Assembly (NCBI RefSeq): GCF_018777385.1
Contig: NZ_JAFJYB010000001.1
Location: 1-64,000 of the forward strand
Direction of reading: 5' to 3'
Source of the DNA: Candidatus Symbiopectobacterium endolongispinus
GTDB taxonomy: Bacteria; Pseudomonadota; Gammaproteobacteria; Enterobacterales; Enterobacteriaceae
Length of the DNA: 64,000 bases
The notes under the pieces are model-generated. The model ran no database searches and was not told the DNA's origin. It worked only from the letters and a program-made list of their open reading frames with translations. Made by a program: the position numbers and the translations under genes. Each line of letters begins with the position of its first letter. Positions within the stretch are counted from its first letter, which is position 1. Positions 1-9,881 of the stretch are shown here, piece after piece.

Positions 1-1605
1 CATTCTGCTGGTGTAGCTGACGACATTGAACGGCACATCGCGCGCGTTTTGCTGACCGAGGAAACCAACACGTCCCCCGTTGGCAATCTGTCCATCCAGA
101 TAAGCAAGTACCAACTGATCGCCACTCGCCAGAATAAAAGTCAGCAGGGTAGAAAATACGGTGCTCAGAGCAATCCCCACCAAAAGAAGGCGACTGGAAG
201 AATAACCGCCACGGTTTGCCAGCAGCATAATCAGCAGCAGTGTGCCACCCGCGCCGGCACTGCCGGCCAGCCAACGCCACGATGACACATCCCCCGGAAC
301 CAATAACAGCAGCAGAACCACGCCAAAAGCGGCCCCCGAGGTGACCCCCAATACTTCCGGGCTGGCCATTGGATTTCCCGTCAACTTCTGCATCAAGGCG
401 CCCGCAACAGCAAGCATCGCACCGGCCGAAAGCGCGGCAACTACGCGCGGCCAGCGCCAGTGCCACATCTCATGCAGCGACCAGTACCAACCGTTTTGAT
501 CCTGTCCGCTGCCCAACGCGATCAGCAACAGAAACAGCAGCAACGCAGCGTAGAGGGTCAATAACGGCATGCTCAGCGCGCGTTCACGCACAGATTGACG
601 AACGGTGTCCACCGAAGGCACATTCACATGGCGCAGGTGTGGCAGTAGCCACAACATGACCGGCGCGCCCACCAGCGCGGTCGCAACCCCTGTCGGCACC
701 TCGCGCCAGTAGCGTGCGAGCAGAATAATGCACTGATCGCTGATGACCAGCAGCAATGCCCCCACCAGCATCGCCAACGCAAGCTGTGGGCCTAACCTTC
801 TGGCACCCAACATGCGTGCCAGTAACGGTGCAAATAGACCAATAAAACCGATAACACCCGCTACGCTCACTAGCATGGCGCTTAGCACCATGGCGATACC
901 CACCCCAGCAATACGCGCCATAGTCAGGTTTACTCCCAGACTGCGGATAACAGCGTCGTCCAATGCCAGCATTGCCAACGGACGGATCATGAGTAACACG
1001 ATAACCAAGCCGATCAGCATCCGGGACCAAAGGAACGAAACAGCGCTCCAGTCATACTGATTAAGCATACTGCTGCCACACAGGAACAGGCTTTGCAAAC
1101 GTTCATGGTTGAACAGCGTCAGTAAGCTTTTCGCCGCACCACAATACAGCCCCACCACCAATCCGGCGAGAATCAGGGTAATGGGCGACATTCGCCGCCC
1201 CGATGCCACACCAAACACAATGGCACCCGCGGCTATTGCACCAACAATAGTCGCCAACTGTCGCGTTGTCTCTCCACCAGGCAAGGCCCACAGCGTTGCC
1301 AAGGCCAAGCATAATTGCGCGCCAGCGGAAACGCCAAGCGTCGCGGGCTCCGCCAACTGGTTACGCAAAATTTGCTGAAACAATACGCCAACCAGTCCCA
1401 ACGAGGAACCGACCAGCAGCGACAGCACCGTCCGGGGCAGCAGGCTGAAATGAAACAACATCTGGTTGGCATCTTGCCCATCTGGGCTCCACACGCTGCG
1501 CCACCACAAAGGTGCTGGTACCAACTGACTAAAATTCACACCGGTCAGCCCAATCGCCACCAACGCCAGTGCAGATAGCCACAGCAGGCCAAAAGTTCTA
1601 ATGAC
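1..1605 (-). pseudogene. fhuB: FhuB hydroxamate-siderophore permease, 3' end replaced by TonB-receptor sequence
   Basis: FhuB is the large inner-membrane permease (about 660 residues, two homologous halves) of the ferric hydroxamate ABC importer. Reading the minus strand from about 1605, one frame stays open to the window edge. It shows the first half (including LAEPATLGVSAG) and the second half (TGNPMASPEVLGVTSGAAFG, then GGYSSSRLLLVGIALSTVF). After the LASGD segment near 110 the similarity to FhuB stops. The same frame continues as DGQIANGGRVGFLGQQNARD followed by VPFNVVSYTSRM, which looks like the plug domain of a TonB-dependent siderophore receptor. About 150 C-terminal FhuB residues are therefore missing. 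There is no ATG or GTG in frame just upstream of the first homology, so the start is also doubtful. FhuB identity is firm; the receptor assignment is inferred from motif likeness. Confidence 0.8.
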
Positions 1606-2498
1606 TTCGACTCCAACGCCTGCACCAGAAGCCGTGCAAAGCGTAGCGCCGAGAACGTTGCACCGTAAAACCAGACCGCAGGCAAGGTCTGCCAGCGGTT
1701 GTCCCGAACAAAGGGCATCATGCGCCACAGCGCTGATTGGGACACCGCATCCAGCAGTGCGGTATCGCCCTGAACAAAGAACAGCGCTTGCACATCTTCG
1801 TAGCGCACTAGACGCTCAATGCCGACCACAGTACTCCCCCCAAAAGTTGGTTTCCTCCTGCCAGGCATTGGCTAAGCCGAGCCGGGTGAGCACGTTTTAA
1901 ACAAGCTGTTATGGCCCATAACCAGCGCACGGCGGCTATCAAGCAGCGAGAACAGCAGCAAAGGACGAGGCGAATAAGCACGAAGACGTTGTGCAAGGAT
2001 GTCCAGCTCACGATCAAATTCGAGCAGATGCTGCTCCGCAACATGCATCAGGTTCAAGCGTTGACCGAGCAAAAGCAGATCGCGCCTGGCTGCATCAAGC
2101 GGTTGGTGCTGTGCATCGCGAAAACCCGAAGCGAAGCAAGGTGCCAAACGGGTCAATGGTTCAATATCGGGCCCAAAGCCCTGTGACACCAGAAACAGAG
2201 AGGGATTGAGGCGTTGCAACAATTCCATATTGGGCTCATTGCGTAACCCGACATCAATAACACAGTGAGACAACGCCGGCTCGACCACCCAACGGTGATA
2301 ATTCCCCTTCTCCGCCACGGCAAGCGGGGTAATGCCCAGTGCCATCAACAATTCTACCGGTCGCCACTCCAGCGCAATAATCCGTTCGAGGCTGACAATA
2401 GGGTCAGACGCCGAGACAAAGCCCGACGTCAACCATGGAGAGAGCGCTGCCAGTTTCAATAAATTACGGCGAGAAAAGGCACCCGATAAGCCAATCAT
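1545..2498 (-). pseudogene. fhuD: FhuD periplasmic hydroxamate-siderophore binding protein, two frameshifts
   Basis: FhuD carries ferric hydroxamates through the periplasm to FhuB. The start at 2498 gives MIGLSGAFSRRNLLKLAAL, a twin-arginine (Tat) signal as in E. coli FhuD; a longer reading from 2543 would overrun the Fur-like site. The first frame ends at about 1872 after the GHNSLFK segment. The next stretch (VLTRLGLANAWQEETNFWG) lies in another frame, and the C-terminal part (GIERLVRYEDV to PAVWFYGATFSALRF) lies in a third. The shifts map near an A run at about 1897 and a run of six C (plus strand) at 1836-1841. All segments are well conserved, so damage is recent or partly a base-calling error. 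The gene lies just upstream of fhuB and overlaps its beginning. Confidence 0.82.
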
Positions 2499-2503
2499 AA
2501 GAA

Positions 2504-2522
2504 AAGTAATTATTATCATTCC
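2504..2522 (-). promoter_or_regulatory. Fur-box-like site upstream of fhuD/fhuF
   Basis: On the minus strand the sequence GGAATGATAATAATTACT shares the AATGATAAT core and part of the right arm of the 19-bp Fur consensus (about 13 of 19 by eye). It sits directly upstream of the chosen fhuD start and between the divergent fhuD and fhuF genes, where iron-dependent repression by Fur is expected for hydroxamate uptake genes. Confidence 0.55.
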
Positions 2523-2581
2523 AATTTTGGTCGTATTATGCAAAATCCTCCTTCTGTTGCCAATGCCCCATCGGAGTCGGT

Positions 2582-3323
2582 GTGAATAGCTGTGGCCTAG
2601 AACAACATGCCGAAATCAGACGCGTAATAGAAACGCGTTTTTTGATCTCTGCGCCTGACGGGGCCGCACTCTTTCCCACTGCGCAACTGCAAGCGCCGCT
2701 AACAGCGGGAATACCATCATGGTTGCACGCGCTGACCCAAGGACAGCCAGAGCAGGCGATTCCCTACCTGATATCCAGATGGTCGCAGTGGTATTTTGCG
2801 TTACTGGTTGCACCCTGGGTCTATGTACATCTGCGCCATCAGTGGCAACTCCCTTATCATCTGGCTGACATTGCTTATGTGCAAAGCGAACAAGGTACGC
2901 CACAACGCTTTGTTCTCTCCTCGCTCGGCAGCCCGGTTGAGGAGCGCGAGTGGCAGGCTTTTTTACCGCTGATCGATGAACACATCGCTCCCGTATGCCA
3001 ACAGCTCTCCGTACTCTCAGGGCTAAGTGCAGCTCTGTTTTGGAATAATGCTGGCGTGCGTTTTTACCAAGGGATGAATCAGGCAGAACAAGAAGGTGCG
3101 GATGTGCGCCACGCCGCAGATTTACTCGATAGACCAGTGCTTGCCAACGGCGAAAAAAGTCTGTATCAACCGATCCGCTTACGTACCCTTCCCTCTGGTG
3201 AGCAAAAAAAAAGAGCGGCGTCACTGCTGTCTGATTTATCGTCTGGAAGGCGGTGTGCTCTGCCCGAGTTGCCCGCGTCTGCGCGCAGAACACCGCAAAG
3301 ACACAACATATGTAAAGGGCTGA
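2582..3323 (+). pseudogene. fhuF: FhuF-like siderophore-iron reductase, frameshift in A9 run
   Basis: FhuF-type proteins release iron from ferric hydroxamates using a [2Fe-2S] cluster held by a C-terminal C-C-x10-C-x2-C motif. The frame from the GTG at 2582 is open through the reductase domain to about 3205. The conserved tail RRHCCLIYRLEGGVLCPSC occurs one frame over, ending at 3323. The switch coincides with nine A residues at 3204-3212. Without correction the protein would have an unrelated tail and no Cys cluster. The gene is divergent from fhuD, with the Fur-like site between them. Identity rests on the Cys motif and the context. Confidence 0.75.
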
Positions 3324-3458
3324 CCACATTTTGCTGCTGCACTAATCACAATAACGCGATACGGATAACTGAAATTTTGTTTCTTTTTTTTCATACTCTA
3401 ATTTCACATTAACGCAATGAATCTGCGTTCCTTTATCCCTGTGAATGAGGTAAAAAAA

Positions 3459-3938
3459 ATGAAAAAATACGCTCTGGTCACTGCCTGTGTGTTAGGCCTG
3501 TTTTCCCTCTCTTCTACCGCAGCGCAAGTCACCAATGTTACCGCTTCCGGCTATGACTCCGATAAGGGCCATACCCCTGCCAACATTACTGATGGTAATA
3601 ACAAAACGCGCTGGGCGGTAAACGGTGAAGGTTGGGTGCAGTTGGAACTCGATAAGGCGCAATCCATTGAAAACTTTGTCTTGGTGCCGTTCAAAGCGGA
3701 AGAGCGCAAGCTGAAGTTCTCTGTTTCCTACTCCGCCGACGGCAAGAGCTGGACCAAACTGGCTGATAATCTGGTCACGTCTAACGATGCCAAAGAGGGC
3801 GAGAAATTCACCTTCCCGGCGGTCAACGCGCGCTTTATCAAGCTGGAAACGTTTGGCACCGATACTAATAAATGGAGTGCCATCAACGAAATCACGTTTA
3901 ACAGCGAAGCGCAGGTTCCTACGCGGGCCATTAAATAA
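3459..3938 (+). CDS. Secreted discoidin (F5/8 type C) domain protein
   Basis: This is a 159-residue protein with a clean Sec signal peptide (MKKYALVTACVLGLFSLSS, cleavage likely after TAA). The ATG at 3459 is preceded by a GAGGT ribosome-binding site, so the longer reading from 3417 is unlikely. The mature part is a single F5/8 type C (discoidin, CBM32-like) beta-sandwich: the NITDGNNKTRW segment, then WVQLELDK, then FIKLETFGTD and WSAINEITF. Such domains bind sugars or other ligands; no enzyme domain is attached, so it is probably a periplasmic or secreted binding protein. It stands alone between fhuF and the deo operon and ends at a strong shared terminator. Its substrate is unknown. Confidence 0.8.
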   Translation: MKKYALVTACVLGLFSLSSTAAQVTNVTASGYDSDKGHTPANITDGNNKTRWAVNGEGWVQLELDKAQSIENFVLVPFKAEERKLKFSVSYSADGKSWTKLADNLVTSNDAKEGEKFTFPAVNARFIKLETFGTDTNKWSAINEITFNSEAQVPTRAIK

Positions 3939-3973
3939 CCCTGACTGAGTTGTCATAACGTTGTTCTGATAAC

Positions 3974-4008
3974 AAAAAGCCCCGGCCAAACAGGTGCCGG
4001 GGCTTTTT
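3974..4008. terminator. Bidirectional intrinsic terminator
   Basis: A 12-bp stem, AAAAAGCCCCGG paired with CCGGGGCTTTTT, closes an 11-base loop. It has A and T tracts on both sides, so it can end both the discoidin gene and the convergent deo operon. Confidence 0.9.
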
Positions 4009-4028
4009 TATGACCGTTACGAATAGGA

Positions 4029-4748
4029 TTAGCGGCGATCACCCAACAGCACAGATTCCAGCGCAATGGTGATCATGTCGTTAAACGCGGTTTGGCGTTC
4101 GTGCGACGTGGTCTGTTCACCGGTGCGAATATGGTCAGAGACGGTGCAAATAGCCAACGCTTTGGCACCAAACTCAGCAGCTACGCCATAAATCCCCGCC
4201 GCTTCCATTTCTACGCCAAGAATGCCGTATTTTTCCATCACGTCGAACATCTGCGGGTCTGGCGTGTAGAACAGATCAGCAGAGAACAGGTTACCCACCC
4301 GAACGGTGATGCCTTTATCCTGAGCTGCGTCAACCGCATTACGCACCAGATCGAAATCGGCAATAGCGGCAAAGTCATGATCTTTAAAGCGCAGACGATT
4401 TACTTTTGAATCCGTACACGCGCCCATGCCAATCACCACATCATACAACTTCACATCCTCGCGCACCGCACCGCAGGAGCCAACACGAATGATGGTTTTC
4501 ACATCGTATTCCGTGATCAGTTCTTTGGTATAGATAGAGCAGGACGGAATACCCATACCGTGCCCCATCACCGAAATCGCGCGCCCTTTGTAACTGCCGG
4601 TATAACCCAGCATGCCGCGCACATTGTTGACTTCACGGGCATTTTCAAAAAAGGTTTCGGCAATGTACTTCGCACGCAGCGGATCGCCCGGCATCAGTAC
4701 AACATCGGCAAAATCCCCTTTTTCCGCATTGATATGTGGCGTTGCCAT
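4029..4748 (-). CDS. deoD: Purine-nucleoside phosphorylase DeoD
   Basis: DeoD splits purine (deoxy)nucleosides with phosphate into base and (deoxy)ribose 1-phosphate in the cytoplasm. The 239-residue length equals that of the E. coli enzyme. The N-terminus [20 protein letters not shown], the phosphate-binding [12 protein letters not shown], the RVGSCGA segment and [14 protein letters not shown] are all in place. It is the last gene of the deoCABD operon, 50 bp after deoB. No damage is seen. Confidence 0.97.
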   Translation of the reverse strand: MATPHINAEKGDFADVVLMPGDPLRAKYIAETFFENAREVNNVRGMLGYTGSYKGRAISVMGHGMGIPSCSIYTKELITEYDVKTIIRVGSCGAVREDVKLYDVVIGMGACTDSKVNRLRFKDHDFAAIADFDLVRNAVDAAQDKGITVRVGNLFSADLFYTPDPQMFDVMEKYGILGVEMEAAGIYGVAAEFGAKALAICTVSDHIRTGEQTTSHERQTAFNDMITIALESVLLGDRR

Positions 4749-4798
4749 TCTTTGATTCCTTATAGAGTACGTCGAGTGAATTCAGTAAATACCAGCGA

Positions 4799-6022
4799 TC
4801 ACAGCATCGAGGTGCCGTAGTCCATATCTGACACGCCAAAATAGTGCGCCAACGTTTGACCGACATCAGCAAACGTGGTGCGGTGCCCGAGTGAACCAGG
4901 CGTCACCGTCGGCCCGTAGATCAATACCGGCACATGTTCACGGGTGTGATCGGTGCCCGGCCAGGTAGGATCGCAACCGTGATCGGCGGTCAGAATCAGA
5001 ATATCGCACTGTTTAACCCGCGCCAGCATTTCCGGCAAGCGGCGATCGAACAGTTCCAATGCCGCTGCATAGCCAGCAACATCACGTCGGTGACCATAGG
5101 AAGAGTCAAAATCAACGAAATTGGTAAACACGATGGTATCGTCGCCTGCGGCATCCATCTCTTTCAACGTGGCATCAAACAACGCATCAATACCGGTCGC
5201 TTTGACCTTCTTGGTGATCCCAACCTGGGCATAGATATCGGCAATCTTGCCAACGGAAACCACCTGCCCGCCTTTTTCATCCACCAGTTTTTTCAGTACG
5301 GTAGGCGCAGGGGGTTCTACGGCCAAATCGTGACGGTTACCGGTGCGCTGGAAGTTTTCCGGCTTGTCGCCAATAAAAGGGCGAGCGATAACACGCCCGA
5401 TGTTGTAGCCCCCTTCGGTGAGCGCCTCGCGCGCGATTTCGCACAGTTCATACAACCGGTCCAGCCCGAAGGTCTCTTCGTGACAGGCTATTTGGAACAC
5501 CGAGTCGGCAGAGGTATAGAAAATCGGTTTCCCGGTTTTCATGTGCTCTTCACCCAGTTGCTCGAGGATAACGGTGCCGGATGAGTGACAATTACCCAGA
5601 TATCCAGGCAGATTGGAGCGTTCCACCAACAAATCCAGCAATGCCTGCGGGAAGCTGTTTTCCTGATCGCAGAAATAGCCCCAATCGAACAGCACCGGCA
5701 CTCCTGCCAGTTCCCAATGGCCCGACGGCGTGTCTTTACCGGAGGAGATTTCACTGGCATGCGCATACGCACCGATGATGTCTGCCTTAGCATCCAATCC
5801 CGCAGGGAAATGCCCGGTAGAGGCTTCCGCCGCCTTGCCCAACCCCAAACGGGTTAAGTTCGGCAAATGGAGTGTCCCGGTACGACCTTGATTGGCTTTG
5901 TCCTCGGCGCAGGCTTGCGCAATGTGACCAAGGGTATCAGAACCGGCATCGCCAAAACGCGCCGCATCTGCGCTGCTACCGATGCCGAATGAATCCAGAA
6001 CCATAATAAATGCACGTTTCAT
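4799..6022 (-). CDS. deoB: Phosphopentomutase DeoB
   Basis: DeoB interconverts (deoxy)ribose 1-phosphate and 5-phosphate, linking the phosphorylases DeoA and DeoD to the aldolase DeoC. The protein has 407 residues, the usual length, and belongs to the alkaline-phosphatase superfamily. Metal ligands are visible in [13 protein letters not shown] at the start and in [19 protein letters not shown] near the end, and the [11 protein letters not shown] segment is conserved. It lies between deoA and deoD in the same operon. Intact. Confidence 0.97.
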   Translation of the reverse strand: MKRAFIMVLDSFGIGSSADAARFGDAGSDTLGHIAQACAEDKANQGRTGTLHLPNLTRLGLGKAAEASTGHFPAGLDAKADIIGAYAHASEISSGKDTPSGHWELAGVPVLFDWGYFCDQENSFPQALLDLLVERSNLPGYLGNCHSSGTVILEQLGEEHMKTGKPIFYTSADSVFQIACHEETFGLDRLYELCEIAREALTEGGYNIGRVIARPFIGDKPENFQRTGNRHDLAVEPPAPTVLKKLVDEKGGQVVSVGKIADIYAQVGITKKVKATGIDALFDATLKEMDAAGDDTIVFTNFVDFDSSYGHRRDVAGYAAALELFDRRLPEMLARVKQCDILILTADHGCDPTWPGTDHTREHVPVLIYGPTVTPGSLGHRTTFADVGQTLAHYFGVSDMDYGTSML

Positions 6023-6085
6023 TGTTTTCTCTCATCTTTCGTAAGCGACGTTTGCGTTGCTCAATGTTGCCCAAGTGACTCACGG

Positions 6086-7426
6086 TTAATCAGCCTGATC
6101 GGCACCGATGCAGCGATAAACCATCGGCATGGCTATTGGCGGTTCATCACCTATGCTGATGGCGGCTCGAACCGCCTGCGCCGCCGCTTGCCACGCGGTT
6201 TCACTGTTGGCATGAATCACCGCCAGGGGACGCAAGGCGTCCACGCTATCGCCCAGGCTCACCACGGCGTCTAACCCGACGCTGTGATCGATAGCGTCCC
6301 CCGCCTGACGGCGCCCGCCGCCTAGCGCGACCACCGCCATGCCGAGTGCCCGGGTGTCCATCGCAGTAATGACACCGCTGCGGGTGGCAAATACCGGTTT
6401 ACTGAGCACGGCTGCCGGTACATAAGCGCCCATCTGTTCGACAAAATCCGTTGGCCCACCCTGGGCTGCCACCATACGGCCAAATACTTCAGCGGCGCGC
6501 CCATTATCCAGCACCGCTTGCAGACGCTGGCGCGCCTCATCCGAGTTTTCAGCCAGACGGCCTGCCAGCAACATCTCAATGCAAAGTGACATGGTAACAT
6601 CATACAGCCGGGAATTACGGTGCTCACCCGTTAAAAACCGTACGGCTTCACGGACTTCCAACGCATTACCCGCACTCGACGCCAGCACCTGATTCATGTC
6701 GGTTAACAGCGCCGTGGTGCGGCAACCCGCTCGGTTTGCTACGCTAACGATGGATTGCGCCAGCTGTTCCGACAGCGCGTAAGTGGGTATAAAGGCGCCC
6801 GACCCAACTTTGACGTCCATCACCAACGCATCCAGTCCTTCCGCCAGCTTTTTACACAGTATTGAGGCGGTGATCAATGGGATAGAGTCGACCGTTGCGG
6901 TGATATCTCGCGTGGCGTAAAAACGCTTATCGGCAGGTGCCAAAGAACGGGTTTGTCCGATGATCGCCACGCCGACCTGGCGGATGATGTAGCGAAACTG
7001 ATCGTCTTCAGGGAAAATGTTAAGGCCGGGTATAGACTCCAGTTTATCCAAAGTCCCGCCTGTGTGGCCCAAACCACGCCCAGATATCATCGGCACATAG
7101 CCGCCGCACGCCGCCACCATAGGCCCCAGCATCAGGGAGGTGACATCACCTACGCCGCCGGTCGAATGCTTATCCACCAGAGGACCATTCAAGTTGAGAT
7201 CGTCCCAGTGTAATCGGCTGCCCGAATCGCGCATAGCCAGCGTTAGCGCCACGCGCTCATCCATGGTCATATCGCGAAAACAGATAGCCATCGCCAGCGC
7301 GGCGATCTGCCCTTCCGAGACGCTGTTATCACATATCCCATTAATGAAAAAACGAATTTCATCTTCGCTCAGCGTCTTGCCATCACGCTTGTTGCGAATG
7401 ATTTCCTGAGTCAGAAACACAGCCAT
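6086..7426 (-). CDS. deoA: Thymidine phosphorylase DeoA
   Basis: DeoA phosphorolyses thymidine and deoxyuridine to the base and deoxyribose 1-phosphate. The 446-residue protein keeps the family's glycine-rich phosphate and substrate segments [19 protein letters not shown] and [18 protein letters not shown], and the [10 protein letters not shown] motif. It is a few residues longer than the 440-residue E. coli protein at the C-terminus. It is the second gene of the deoCABD operon, 35 bp downstream of deoC. Intact. Confidence 0.97.
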   Translation of the reverse strand: MAVFLTQEIIRNKRDGKTLSEDEIRFFINGICDNSVSEGQIAALAMAICFRDMTMDERVALTLAMRDSGSRLHWDDLNLNGPLVDKHSTGGVGDVTSLMLGPMVAACGGYVPMISGRGLGHTGGTLDKLESIPGLNIFPEDDQFRYIIRQVGVAIIGQTRSLAPADKRFYATRDITATVDSIPLITASILCKKLAEGLDALVMDVKVGSGAFIPTYALSEQLAQSIVSVANRAGCRTTALLTDMNQVLASSAGNALEVREAVRFLTGEHRNSRLYDVTMSLCIEMLLAGRLAENSDEARQRLQAVLDNGRAAEVFGRMVAAQGGPTDFVEQMGAYVPAAVLSKPVFATRSGVITAMDTRALGMAVVALGGGRRQAGDAIDHSVGLDAVVSLGDSVDALRPLAVIHANSETAWQAAAQAVRAAISIGDEPPIAMPMVYRCIGADQAD

Positions 7427-7461
7427 GCCTCCCGATCAAACTGCCGTAATGCTTCACGCAA

Positions 7462-8241
7462 TCAGTAGCCCGGCGACGAGGAAGCGCCATTCTGTCCCAA
7501 CGTGGTAAGGAGATCGCCCAACAGGCCGGATGCGCCAAAGCGAAAGTGACGGGCATCGGCCCAACCTTCACCCATGATGTCATCAGCCAGTTTCAGGTAA
7601 ATCGCCGCATCCTGTGCGGTGCGCACACCGCCTGAGGCTTTGAAGCCCACGCGGTCGCCGACGTTTTTATCACGGAGGGTTTGCAGCATGATTTCAGCAC
7701 TGTGCGGCGTCGCGTTAACCGCCACTTTCCCCGTGGAGGTTTTAATAAAATCGGCACCGGCGTCGATGGCTATTTCACTCGCCTGACGAATCAAGGCATC
7801 GGTTTTCAATTCACCGCTTTCAATAATCACTTTCAGCACCACGCCAGCCTTCTGACACAGTGTATGGCAGGCAGCCACCAGCGTATGGCCAGTTTCCGTG
7901 TCCCCAGCCATTAATGCACGATAGGGAAACACCACGTCCACTTCATCAGCACCATAGGCTATCGCCGCCATGGTTTCCGCACAGGCGATATCAATATCAT
8001 CACCGCCCTCAGGGAAGTTGGTCACGGTTGCAATGCGGATCTCTGGCGTGCCCTGCTCATGCAGCGTTTTACGCGCCAGGGGGATAAAACGGGGATAAAT
8101 ACAGATGGCGGCCGTGTTTCCTGCCGCGCTGCGCGCCTGCTGACAGAGTGCGATCACCCGCGCTGGTGTGTCATCATCGTTCAGGGTGGTCAAATCCATT
8201 AGCCCCAGCGCACGTTGCGCTACAGCAGTTAAGTCAGTCAT
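7462..8241 (-). CDS. deoC: Deoxyribose-phosphate aldolase DeoC
   Basis: DeoC is a class I aldolase cleaving deoxyribose 5-phosphate to acetaldehyde and glyceraldehyde 3-phosphate. The Schiff-base lysine sits in [10 protein letters not shown], and other conserved parts are [10 protein letters not shown] and [10 protein letters not shown]. The ATG at 8241 ([19 protein letters not shown]) matches the E. coli start; ten extra residues to 8271 are probably untranslated. It is the first gene of the operon, preceded by a DeoR-like operator. The protein is 259 residues and intact. Confidence 0.96.
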   Translation of the reverse strand: MTDLTAVAQRALGLMDLTTLNDDDTPARVIALCQQARSAAGNTAAICIYPRFIPLARKTLHEQGTPEIRIATVTNFPEGGDDIDIACAETMAAIAYGADEVDVVFPYRALMAGDTETGHTLVAACHTLCQKAGVVLKVIIESGELKTDALIRQASEIAIDAGADFIKTSTGKVAVNATPHSAEIMLQTLRDKNVGDRVGFKASGGVRTAQDAAIYLKLADDIMGEGWADARHFRFGASGLLGDLLTTLGQNGASSSPGY

Positions 8242-8278
8242 AGCAATATCCTGTATGTTATGGTTTTTCACGCTTTAT

Positions 8279-8294
8279 TGTAAGAATAATAACA
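8279..8294. promoter_or_regulatory. DeoR-like operator upstream of deoC
   Basis: TGTAAGAATAATAACA matches the E. coli DeoR 16-mer palindrome TGTTAGAATTCTAACA at 13 of 16 positions. It lies about 38 bp before the deoC start, where DeoR represses the operon. I saw no equally clear CytR/CRP tandem site between here and the ERIC element. Confidence 0.6.
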
Positions 8295-8426
8295 AAAAAT
8301 AAGTTTAATATAATTTAAACAACATTAATGCGGTGAGAGTCACTCTTCCACCACGGCTCTATAAGTATAAGACGGGAGGAGAGATCGCGACGTGCCGTAG
8401 GCTATTAATGTGAGCGGCAAGGACGT

Positions 8427-8555
<129 letters not shown>

Positions 8556-8599
8556 ACGGGTTAGAGAGAAACACATCCTTGTGTTTCGCGTAGTGATAA

Positions 8600-9881
8600 T
8601 CAGATGCGGAATGCACCGACAGCCATGCTGAACTCTTCTGCACGCTCGGCCAGTGAACTGGCAGCTGCGGCGGATTCATTCACCAACACCGCGTTCTGCT
8701 GTGTGACTGTCTCCATTTGTGAAATCGCCGTATTAATTTTCCCAATCCCTAAACTTTGCTCATGGCTGGCAGTTGAAATTTCGGTCACCAATGAGGCTAC
8801 CTGCTTAATCTCCGCCACCACTTCTTGAATGGCATTACCTGCATTCCTGACGACATGGCGGCCTTGACTTACTTGTTGAACCGAGGCGTTGATGAGCTCA
8901 TTAATCTCTTTAGCCGCACTGGCGCTGCGCCAGCGAGCGCACCTCTCCGGCTACCACGGCAAAACGCGCCCTTGTTCACCGGCTATCGCCGCCTCTACCG
9001 CGGCGTTAAGTGCCAGAATATTGGTTTGAAACGAGATGCCTTCAATCACGTTAATGATGTTGGTAATTTTCTGTGATGAGGTCACCATCAGCTCCATCGC
9101 GGCAGTCGCCTCCACCATCATGTTTCCTCCCTTGACGGCCTGCTGAGAGGCAGAAACCGCCAGTTGGCTGGCATGTGCGGCATTGGTCGCATTCAGCGTC
9201 ACCGACGATGTGATTTGCTCCATTGAGGCGGCAGTCTCTTCCAAAGAACTGGCCTGTTGCTCGGTGCGAGGTCGATATTACCGCTACTGATCTGGCCGGA
9301 CGCCGCGGCAATGATATCGGCATTGCGGTGAACGCGTTCAACGATGCCGGTCAGGTTCAGCATCATCTCTTGTAACGCCGTCTGAAGCTGTCCCATTTCA
9401 TCACGCGACGTGATCTCGACCTGGTGTGTAAGATCGCCACCCGCAACGCTCCTCGCCAATTCCACCGCATGTTTGATAGGAACTGCAATCGACATAATCA
9501 ATCGCCAGCCGGAAAGAGCCACAATCAAGACACCGGCCAAAAAAATAATCACAACCATTGATAATATCTGGCTAAAATCATTTTGAGATTCAGAATATAG
9601 TGCACTACCGACGTCAGATTGAAGCTTAATAAGCTGGTCGATAACCTGTTGCTGCGGCAAATACTCTTTTTTTAGCAAATGATTAATAATATCTTCCAGC
9701 GTATCTTTGTCATGGTTCTTTATGGCATTGATAGCAGGAATAATAACGTTTTGATAATAGGTTTGGCGCAACGCTGCATATTTTTCAAACAACGTTTTCT
9801 CTTCGCCCGTCAGATAGGTATTACTGTATAGCGTCCATTGTTGGTTATAGGTTTTAAGTGCATTCTCAATCTGATTGAGTG
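8600..9881 (-). pseudogene. Methyl-accepting chemotaxis protein, 5' truncated by IS and frameshifted
   Basis: Remnant of a chemoreceptor. The readable order is: part of a four-helix-bundle ligand domain from the IS edge (ALKTYNQQWTLYSNTYLTGE), a membrane segment (ILSMVVIIFLAGVLIVALSG), a HAMP domain, and the signalling coiled coil with the hairpin [13 protein letters not shown]. The first transmembrane helix and start are gone because the coding sequence begins exactly at the insertion-sequence end. Frameshifts are visible near 9265 and 8965, with a likely third near 8930. In the hairpin tip the nearly invariant Arg of EAARAGEQG is Ile. The last frame ends EEFSMAVGAFRI without a visible methylation-tether pentapeptide. 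Clearly non-functional. Confidence 0.88.

Noticed and set aside
1103..1312. Alternative frames inside fhuB rich in Trp and Cys
   Set aside because: The conserved FhuB frame is open throughout this stretch; the others are shadows.
4934..5584. 216-codon frame opposite deoB, and similar long frames opposite glmS and pstS
   Set aside because: Shadows of intact conserved genes; no ribosome-binding site or domain.
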